Shown piece by piece: positions 7,001 through 10,933 of a stretch of DNA of 10,933 bases. The stretch is from NCBI GenBank assembly GCA_026992695.1, contig JALWYP010000487.1:1-10933 (forward strand), in the 5' to 3' direction. The position numbers and the translations under genes were made by a program. Numbering within the stretch: the first letter of the stretch is position 1; every line of letters starts with the position of its first letter. The notes under the pieces were generated by a model. It was not told the DNA's origin, did no database searches, and worked only from the letters and a program-made list of their open reading frames with translations. Source of the DNA: Flavobacteriaceae bacterium (GTDB lineage Bacteria; Bacteroidota; Bacteroidia; Flavobacteriales; Flavobacteriaceae).

Positions 7001-9612
7001 GCTATGGGTGGATTTCCCGCCTGGGCATCTATTAGATTATCATAATATCCGTAGGTCATATCGGTTAGGGGGAGTCCGCCATTTAAATACGGGGTGTTGT
7101 CTTCTAAATTAAATAACGCCGTGCCGTCTCCGTTTTCATCGCATTGGGTTAAATCACCAAATCCGGGTACTTGGGGTAATGCCGGTAAGGGATTGACTAC
7201 TAATTGTAAGGGTACTGCTGTATAACAACCGGTAAGGGTGTTTTCTGCACGTGCCCATACTTGCTCGGTGTTTGCTACCACATTGGTATAAGGAATGGGC
7301 AGGTGGTCGGCTACATCGCCATTCTCCGCCAGCAACTGGGTGTTGTAATAGCCTTCGATAATCACATCGGGCTCGCCGCCTATTATCTCGGTGTCCTTAT
7401 CGGTTAAGGTAAATTGAACAAATCCATCGTAATCATCATCGCAAACTTCTAAAGGGGTTGGGATTACAGGACTTGGATTGGGGTTTACTCGCAAGGTTAA
7501 CGGCACGATTACTTTGCAGCCATTGCCGTCAACTACACGTGCAAATACCGTTTGCTCGTTGATTATCGTATTTTGAAATGCCGTAGGATCTGCTATGGGA
7601 TTGTCTGCTGCTTCGTCGGCTAATGTCTCAAACCAAATTACCGTTAAGGCGATATTGTTATTGGTAATAAATCCGTTCCACGTGGTTAAATTAAAAGTGG
7701 ATAGCCCATCGGTGGTACTGCCACTGGCAGCATCGTCGCACAATTCATAACGGTCAATCGGGGTTACTGTTACCGGTAACGGATCTACGATTAATTGCAA
7801 TTCGGCTATGTTATAACAACCACTGGCTCCGTTGGGATTGCTCGTGCTACTGGTGCCATTACCCACTACCAATACATAAATAGTCTGTGGATTGGTTAAA
7901 TTTTGATAATTGGTGGTTTGCGCTCCCGGTATTGCTTGCGAATAATCCGGTGCGGTTAAAGCTGCATCGCCGGCTGTTTGTGCATCTGTTATATCTTCAT
8001 AATAATAAATGTCATACTGGGTAGGATCTAACCCGTTTAATACCTCCGGCTCAGATAGGGTTAAATCAAAAAATTCAAAGCCGTCACCCGGATTGTTGTA
8101 ATCACACATTCGTAAGGGTTGCGGGTCTGCAATTAATGGACTGTCGCGTACTTCTAAATCTAAAGTCGTGGTACTGTAACAACTACTTATTAAGCTCTCT
8201 ACGCGTACATAAACCACATCGTTATACTGTACATTATTTGTGTAAATCGTAGGTAAGGGTAAGATGCCCGCATCGGCATTAAACTGAGTCTCGTGATAGG
8301 TCACTACTAAGTTTGGATCACCACCCGTAATAATCGCGTCCATGACACTTAAATCAAAATCGAAAAATCCATCGTTGTTGTCGTCGCAGAGGACATAGGG
8401 AGACAAAGGAGGTATCACCGGAGGGGGAACAAACTCAACAAATACCGTTCCTTCAGTTGTACAAATTCCTGCAAAATCTACAATAAGTTTATATCTTCCG
8501 GTAACGGTAACATCTAAAGTGGGATTTGTTTCCGGTGGAACAAATGGTACATACGTACCCGAACCAATTGGATTTTCATACTGCCATTCATAGGTGGTTC
8601 CGGGAGGTGCCGAAATAGTAGGTGAGATAGTAAATGTTTCTCCTACGCATCTGGCATTATTATTTCCTGTGGTTAAATCAATTCCTAAATCTACTCCTCC
8701 AATATTAAAACTACCTGCTTTTAGAAATACGGCAGAATCTAATGCAGAATCTCCCCTATCTGCAACTACCATTTTCATGGTATAGGTAGCTCCGGGAATA
8801 ATGTTTACTGTTGCTGTGGTTAGTGAGACTGTTAAACCATCATATTCAACAGGGATATCATTTGTATTATCATTATCATTACTAACATATAAAGACGGAA
8901 AATAATTAACTCCTAGAATTTCCCCTCCGCATAAAAACCCATTTACTGCGTCGTCTGCAGGATCAAGATGTATCGTTGCAGTACTTACAGGAACGTTAGA
9001 AGAACCCGGAACAGCTGCAATGTTCACTCCTCCAAAAGGAGCTCCGGAGGTGTTAGGAATACCAGGTCCTTTTATTAAGAAAATAAACCCATCTCTAAAT
9101 TGATCATCACATTCAAAGTCATTTTCATACTCTTCAGAAGCAAAAATATATTCAAAACTTACTTCATCTAAAACAGAAGTAAAGTCAAATTCAAAAACAG
9201 TAGCGTTGTTAGTTGAAACTGTTGTTCCGTATTGGTTATTCAAAATGGTTTCTAAGTCGACATCTCCATTCCACCCGGCACCATTTCCTGTAGTTGCAGT
9301 TGCGTCATTAGGTCCTTCTGCATCTACCGCATAACCCGAAGAAAGGATAATTCCTTCCGGAAAAGGAAAAGTTGTCCCCCCATCGGTAAAATATCCCCAA
9401 CTACGATTGCTTAAATTTCCTACGCCATCCGGATTTTCTTGAAGATAGGTAAGATTCATCGTTACACAACTTCCTCCATCAATAAATACTTGATCGAGTA
9501 ATTCTTCAGCCGTAAGTGATGTTTCAGGGTCTGCTGGATTATTAACATCAATAGATTGAGAATATATAAAAGCAGCAAAGAATAAAAGTATGGGGAGTAC
9601 TATTTTCTTCAT
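4024..9612 (-). CDS. Giant repetitive surface protein with choice-of-anchor L-like region and T9SS type B (CHU_C/gliding) C-terminal sorting domain
   Basis: A complete 1862-residue protein. Residues 1-18 are a signal peptide (FIYS before QS). Residues about 30-300 match the choice-of-anchor L pattern (FPFPEGIILSSG at 82-93, VFEFDF at 139-144, FEYIFASEEY at 153-162, DGFIFLIKGPG at 174-184). Residues about 303-395 are Ig-like with Cys322 and Cys384. Residues about 396-1607 hold twelve ~100-residue modules. Residues about 1608-1702 form a degenerate Ig-like domain (Cys1621, Cys1688), followed by a SprB-like repeat (about 1703-1771, TTTGGLGTYIFSLDDG and SAGNHLVTIKDENGCG). Residues about 1777-1862 are the type B sorting domain (FFTPNNDGYHDRWNI, IYIFDRLGKLI, GWDGTYNG, DYWFRVEY). 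It should be secreted by T9SS and displayed or released, likely as an adhesin or matrix protein; the ligand is unknown. The PorP/SprF gene follows after 11 bases. The start is an ATG behind an A-rich leader and gives the full signal peptide. Confidence 0.9.
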   Translation of the reverse strand: MKKIVLPILLFFAAFIYSQSIDVNNPADPETSLTAEELLDQVFIDGGSCVTMNLTYLQENPDGVGNLSNRSWGYFTDGGTTFPFPEGIILSSGYAVDAEGPNDATATTGNGAGWNGDVDLETILNNQYGTTVSTNNATVFEFDFTSVLDEVSFEYIFASEEYENDFECDDQFRDGFIFLIKGPGIPNTSGAPFGGVNIAAVPGSSNVPVSTATIHLDPADDAVNGFLCGGEILGVNYFPSLYVSNDNDNTNDIPVEYDGLTVSLTTATVNIIPGATYTMKMVVADRGDSALDSAVFLKAGSFNIGGVDLGIDLTTGNNNARCVGETFTISPTISAPPGTTYEWQYENPIGSGTYVPFVPPETNPTLDVTVTGRYKLIVDFAGICTTEGTVFVEFVPPPVIPPLSPYVLCDDNNDGFFDFDLSVMDAIITGGDPNLVVTYHETQFNADAGILPLPTIYTNNVQYNDVVYVRVESLISSCYSTTTLDLEVRDSPLIADPQPLRMCDYNNPGDGFEFFDLTLSEPEVLNGLDPTQYDIYYYEDITDAQTAGDAALTAPDYSQAIPGAQTTNYQNLTNPQTIYVLVVGNGTSSTSNPNGASGCYNIAELQLIVDPLPVTVTPIDRYELCDDAASGSTTDGLSTFNLTTWNGFITNNNIALTVIWFETLADEAADNPIADPTAFQNTIINEQTVFARVVDGNGCKVIVPLTLRVNPNPSPVIPTPLEVCDDDYDGFVQFTLTDKDTEIIGGEPDVIIEGYYNTQLLAENGDVADHLPIPYTNVVANTEQVWARAENTLTGCYTAVPLQLVVNPLPALPQVPGFGDLTQCDENGDGTALFNLEDNTPYLNGGLPLTDMTYGYYDNLIDAQAGNPPIAGTTAFSSMGQTIWVRVENTLTGCFRIDSFELIVGTYPVITTPAEMEVCDDAQSGSTTDGLATFDLTQNNALITGGDITLQVFYYETLADQTANIPIATPEAYQNTTNPQVIYISVYNQTGCSATTTVTLNVLPIPTPVIPTDLEECDDDNDGFAQFDLTQKDAEIIGGQVGVTVSYYVLESDAQAGTPTIPNPTTYQNINPNVQTIWARAEFTTPPNDNGCFAIVPLNLVVLPTPIIDTLPDLLLCDTDGNNEETFDLTQQEPLIYGTQDPTDFLPITYYDDLIDAQAGTGNIATPTAYIGTDGQIIYVRLEFIATSCYTIGQFTLQVGTLPTVVPPTTYQLCDDLGEPNDGITIFDLTTKNNEITAGVFGIDVRYYETAQDAQDDTNRIDPETAYQNQTNPQIVYVRVINGDIPECPNFTSLTLEVLPNPTPVTPEPIELCDDNNPGDEQEVFDLTVREIDILNGEAWTVTYHETLNDALAGTPQIATPTAYPNTSNPQTIYVRVTNPLSPLGCFEIVELPIIVNPLPDDTAVVEDYIICEVPFDGLAEFDLTTKIEEILNGQDPSIYQVSFYETSADAQGMTNPIVNTTTHQNIDVVTNVIINPQAIYTGILNTETGCYIGGVQTFNLEVKEGAEATSPEAPFTICDNLDENDGIGTFDLTDADLQAAILNGQDPAQYLISFYATIEDAATGTNPLPDSYVNVINPQVIYAVVTNDANTAPKCTAIAEVILKVEELPNIQLEESYRVCLDANNNPIPEEEGEPSPPVLETGLNPNLYVFQWELDGSILFDEIGSSMVAQQGGTYTVTATELATGCSNTQSTTVTISGPPDQYDVQVISGAFANVHTIEATTTGGLGTYIFSLDDGPFQDDGTFTDVSAGNHLVTIKDENGCGSVVIEVGVIDYPRFFTPNNDGYHDRWNIIGIATGDPTAKIYIFDRLGKLIKQLSPLSEGWDGTYNGNPLPSSDYWFRVEYTEQDIKKEFKGHFTLKR
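5098..6012 (-). repeat. Higher-order repeat copy III, more diverged (modules 9, 10, 11)
   Basis: Residues 1201-1505. Module 9 is A-like (NNEITAG, ETAYQNQTNPQ and the linker PNPTPVTPEPIEL that follows). Module 11 is C-like (LNGQDP, ETSADAQ). Module 10 is placed as B by position and by its preceding linker, but its NNPGD loop also resembles module 2, so this assignment is less sure. Offsets from copy II are 295, 296 and 295 residues. Confidence 0.5.
6013..6897 (-). repeat. Higher-order repeat copy II (modules 6, 7, 8)
   Basis: Residues 906-1200. Type A (CDDAQSGSTTDG), type B (CDDDNDGFAQF ... EIIGGQV) and type C (CDTDGNN ... YYDDLIDAQAG) recur in the same order as in copy I. The linkers are also type-specific: a proline-rich PIPTPVIPTDLEE after A, and VGTLP after C, like VGTYP in copy I. 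Confidence 0.7.
6898..7779 (-). repeat. Higher-order repeat copy I (modules 3, 4, 5)
   Basis: Residues 612-905. The module order is type A (CDDAASGSTTDG), type B (CDDDYDGFVQF ... EIIGGEP) and type C (CDENGDG ... YYDNLIDAQAG). Each aligns best with the module three places further on, at offsets of 294, 293 and 293 residues. The 20 bases at 7706-7725 are identical to 6824-6843 in copy II, exactly 882 bases apart. Confidence 0.7.
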
Positions 9613-9631
9613 AACATTTTTTTTTAGTTTC

Positions 9632-9639
9632 CAAATATA
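9632..9639 (-). promoter_or_regulatory. Candidate -7 promoter element for the giant surface protein operon
   Basis: On the minus strand these bases read TATATTTG, a full match to the Bacteroidota TAnnTTTG element, 19 bases before the ATG. The implied leader is short and A-rich (actaaaaaaaaatgtt), as is common for translation initiation in this phylum. No TTG is found 17-23 bases upstream, so the -33 part is missing or degenerate. Confidence 0.45.
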
Positions 9640-9671
9640 TTGAATACATTGGTTTTCTTTTCATATTTTTG
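9640..9671 (+). promoter_or_regulatory. Candidate promoter of the NifU/Nfu-family gene
   Basis: TTG (9640-9642), a 21-base spacer and TATTTTTG (9664-9671) match the Bacteroidota -33/-7 layout. The start codon is at 9687, so the leader would be only about ten bases. The -33 TTG directly abuts the minus-strand -7 candidate at 9632-9639, so the two divergent promoters would be back to back. Confidence 0.45.
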
Positions 9672-9686
9672 TAAAAAAATCGAAAT

Positions 9687-10583
9687 ATGACCTCCTTTTC
9701 ATTAAAAATAGAGCCTACTTCTTCAAAAAATATCATAAAATTTGTTGCAAATACATTTTTAACACAATCAAAAAGTTATGAGTTTAACAATATTGAAGAA
9801 GCCTTTGAAAGTCCCATTGCACAAAAATTATTTTACTTTCCGTTTGTAAAAACTGTTTATATTTCCCAAAATTTTATCGCTATTGAAAAATATACTATTA
9901 TTGAATGGGAAGATGTACAAGATGAAGTTGCCAAAACAATCTTAGATTATTTGAATGAAGGAAAGCCTGTTGTTACTGAAATTACAAAAAAACAGCAGCC
10001 TGTAACGGTGTATGCTGAAAGTACTCCCAATCCGGATGTTATGAAATTTGTTGCTAATAAAACCCTTATTTCAGGAATGTTTGAGTTTAAAACTCCCGCA
10101 GAAGCACAACAAGCACCCATTGCTTCGGTTTTATTTAATTTTCCGTTTGTAAAAGAAGTTTTTGTGAATAAGAATTATATTTCGATAACCAAAAATACGA
10201 TGGTAGAATGGGAAGATATTGTCATGGAGCTTCGTGATTTTATAAAAAATTATTTAGCTGATGGAAAACCGTTATTTAATGATTCGATTCTACAAAATAG
10301 TGACTCTTCTGCTAATTCAATCTCAGAAAAAACACCTTCGACGCCTGTTGAAGAAGAAATTGTAGCCATTCTTAATGAGTATGTAAAACCTGCGGTTGCA
10401 CAAGATGGAGGAAACATTGCTTTTCAAAGCTATGACGAATCTAATAAAACAGTTAAGGTAATTCTTCAAGGAGCCTGTAGCGGTTGTCCGTCTTCTACCG
10501 TAACCTTAAAAAACGGTATAGAAACCATGTTAAAGCAAATGTTGCCCAATGATGTAAAAATGGTGGAAGCCATAAACGGATGA
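9687..10583 (+). CDS. NifU/Nfu-family iron-sulfur cluster scaffold or carrier protein with duplicated Nfu N-terminal domain
   Basis: A complete 298-residue cytoplasmic protein. The C-terminal NifU domain (about 222-298) contains VKPAVAQDGGNIAF (233-246) and the cluster-binding CSGC motif (Cys264 and Cys267) in GACSGCPSSTVTLKNGIETM. Proteins with this domain bind a [4Fe-4S] cluster, usually at a dimer interface, and pass it to target enzymes. Two Nfu_N-type domains precede it: copy 1 (about 5-95) and copy 2 (about 107-197). They share KFVAN, SPIA/APIA, the FPFVK strand and EWED. Copy 2 keeps the family's ESTPNP start, whereas copy 1 reads EPTSSKN there and is degenerate. A Ser/Pro/Glu-rich linker (about 198-221) joins them to the NifU domain. 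As far as I recall, this doubled layout is usual for flavobacterial proteins of about 300 residues. The gene stands alone with its own candidate promoter, divergent from the surface protein operon. Confidence 0.92.
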   Translation: MTSFSLKIEPTSSKNIIKFVANTFLTQSKSYEFNNIEEAFESPIAQKLFYFPFVKTVYISQNFIAIEKYTIIEWEDVQDEVAKTILDYLNEGKPVVTEITKKQQPVTVYAESTPNPDVMKFVANKTLISGMFEFKTPAEAQQAPIASVLFNFPFVKEVFVNKNYISITKNTMVEWEDIVMELRDFIKNYLADGKPLFNDSILQNSDSSANSISEKTPSTPVEEEIVAILNEYVKPAVAQDGGNIAFQSYDESNKTVKVILQGACSGCPSSTVTLKNGIETMLKQMLPNDVKMVEAING

Positions 10584-10896
10584 TTGGATTTTTAGTTTCT
10601 AGTTTAAGTAGTTAGGCTATTTTAATTCACTAGTGTATAATAAAAAGCATAAGACCAACTTGCCCTAAAAGTTAATATTTGATTATAGAATAAAAAAAGT
10701 CGTTTACTATTTAGTGCTTATTTAGAAGCGAAATAATTTTATTAAACCATACGTATTCTCTGCAGTAGAAAAACTTTAGGGATTATTATTATTTTTAATC
10801 GAACAATACTATTTTAAAAAAAATTATAATCTGTATTCTTGCTTTATTACAAAGTAAAATTGTATCTTAGTTGCACAAATTTTAAAACCAAATATT
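10584..10896 (+). other. Intergenic region without a recognisable gene
   Basis: A 313-base AT-rich spacer between the NifU-family gene and the dodecin-like gene. I see no credible open frame, tRNA or strong terminator hairpin after the NifU-family stop. The only compact symmetry is the 8-base palindrome CACTAGTG (10628-10635). CCCTAAAAG near 10665 and CTTTAGGG near 10775 are imperfect distant complements of doubtful meaning. The right end holds the candidate dodecin promoter. Confidence 0.6.
10839..10870 (+). promoter_or_regulatory. Candidate promoter of the dodecin-like gene
   Basis: TTG (10839-10841), a 21-base spacer and TATCTTAG (10863-10870) match the Bacteroidota pattern, with one mismatch in the -7 element (A for T). 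The spacing is the same as in the candidate before the NifU-family gene. It would give a leader of about 20 bases containing the A-rich stretch tttaaaaccaaa before the ATG. Confidence 0.45.
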
Positions 10897-10933
10897 ATGT
10901 CTGTACTTAAAGTTATAGAAATTATGTCTAACT
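10897..10933 (+). CDS. Start of a probable dodecin family protein (cut by window edge)
   Basis: Only 12 complete codons are visible, reading MSVLKVIEIMSN. This matches the start typical of bacterial dodecins (M-x-V-x-KVIE[IV]-x-[SG]), small proteins of about 65-70 residues that form dodecamers and bind flavin. The ATG is preceded by an A-rich leader (ttttaaaaccaaatatt) and a candidate promoter. The call rests on a short stretch and needs the next ~170 bases to confirm; no other family with this start is obvious to me. Confidence 0.6.
   Translation, partial: MSVLKVIEIMSN

Larger units (their letters stand above)
4792..8427 (-). repeat. Array of twelve ~100-residue two-cysteine modules
   Basis: Each module begins with a proline-rich linker, then [LVIME]CD followed by an acidic stretch and [FL][DNT]L[TSE], then a Y[YH][ED]T-like strand, an NPQ[TIV][IV]Y[VA]RV-like strand, a second Cys (usually GCY or GCF) and a closing strand such as LELIVNPLP. 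First cysteines are at residues 409, 503, 625, 724, 824, 919, 1017, 1117, 1214, 1313, 1412 and 1519; second ones at 478, 599, 699, 796, 894, 992, 1092, 1189, 1288, 1386, 1491 and 1596. Those 24 are the only cysteines in the array, so one disulfide per module is likely. Several first loops (for example residues 1018-1023, DDDNDG) match the DxDxDG pattern of calcium-binding loops. The DNA repeats share short words such as gggttaaatcaaa but are well diverged. Confidence 0.9.

Noticed and set aside
4792..8427. A CRISPR array or transposon repeats as an explanation for the regular repeats
   Set aside because: The ~300-base period follows protein modules in one open frame, the DNA copies are diverged, and there are no short identical repeats with unique spacers, no transposase and no terminal inverted repeats.
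8594..8785. 63-codon plus-strand frame opposite the N-terminal part of the giant gene
   Set aside because: It is antisense to a conserved coding region, with no start signal and no family resemblance.
9548..9736. 62-codon minus-strand frame spanning the divergent spacer
   Set aside because: It overlaps the start regions of two convincing genes and both candidate promoters, and the translation is low-complexity and Lys/Phe-rich.
10575..10616. Short frame beginning at an ATG overlapping the NifU-family stop codon
   Set aside because: It would encode only about a dozen residues, with no supporting signal.
10628..10635. CACTAGTG palindrome after the NifU-family gene as a terminator
   Set aside because: It is a loopless 8-base palindrome that cannot form a stable hairpin, and it has no T run after it.

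Overview
The window looks like a low-GC marine-type member of the Flavobacteriia (Bacteroidota). The evidence is a PorP/SprF-type outer-membrane protein beside a giant protein with a type B type IX secretion (T9SS) sorting domain, a TPR sensor-kinase N-terminus of the Bacteroidota kind, AT-rich spacers, and candidate TAnnTTTG-type -7 promoter elements instead of E. coli -10 boxes. I cannot name the genus from the sequence.

Layout. 1-1527 (minus) holds the N-terminal 509 residues of a TPR membrane signalling protein, probably a LytS-like sensor histidine kinase; its catalytic part lies beyond the left edge. A 221-base divergent spacer with a hairpin separates it from 1749-2921 (plus), a lipoprotein with a von Willebrand A domain and a basic coiled-coil tail. 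A bidirectional terminator-like hairpin (2957-2993) lies where this gene converges on the minus-strand pair 4024-9612 and 3011-4012. That pair encodes a 1862-residue repetitive surface protein and, 11 bases downstream, its likely PorP/SprF partner. A 74-base divergent spacer with back-to-back candidate promoters leads to 9687-10583 (plus), an iron-sulfur scaffold protein of the NifU/Nfu family with a duplicated N-terminal domain. After a 313-base AT-rich spacer, the first 12 codons of a dodecin-like gene start at 10897 and run off the right edge.

How the genes work together. The clearest unit is the two-gene operon: the large protein carries a Sec signal peptide, a choice-of-anchor-L-like region, twelve ~100-residue modules, a SprB-like repeat and a gliding/CHU_C-type C-terminal domain, and the PorP/SprF protein probably helps it through T9SS or holds it on the surface. 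This mirrors the SprB-SprF pairing of gliding flavobacteria. The other genes look like unrelated neighbours.

The most interesting structure is inside the giant gene. The twelve modules contain exactly two cysteines each and a DxDxDG-like acidic loop, and they are arranged as a three-module block repeated about three times with a ~294-296-residue period. The array is visibly richer in G+C than the ends of its own gene and than its neighbours.
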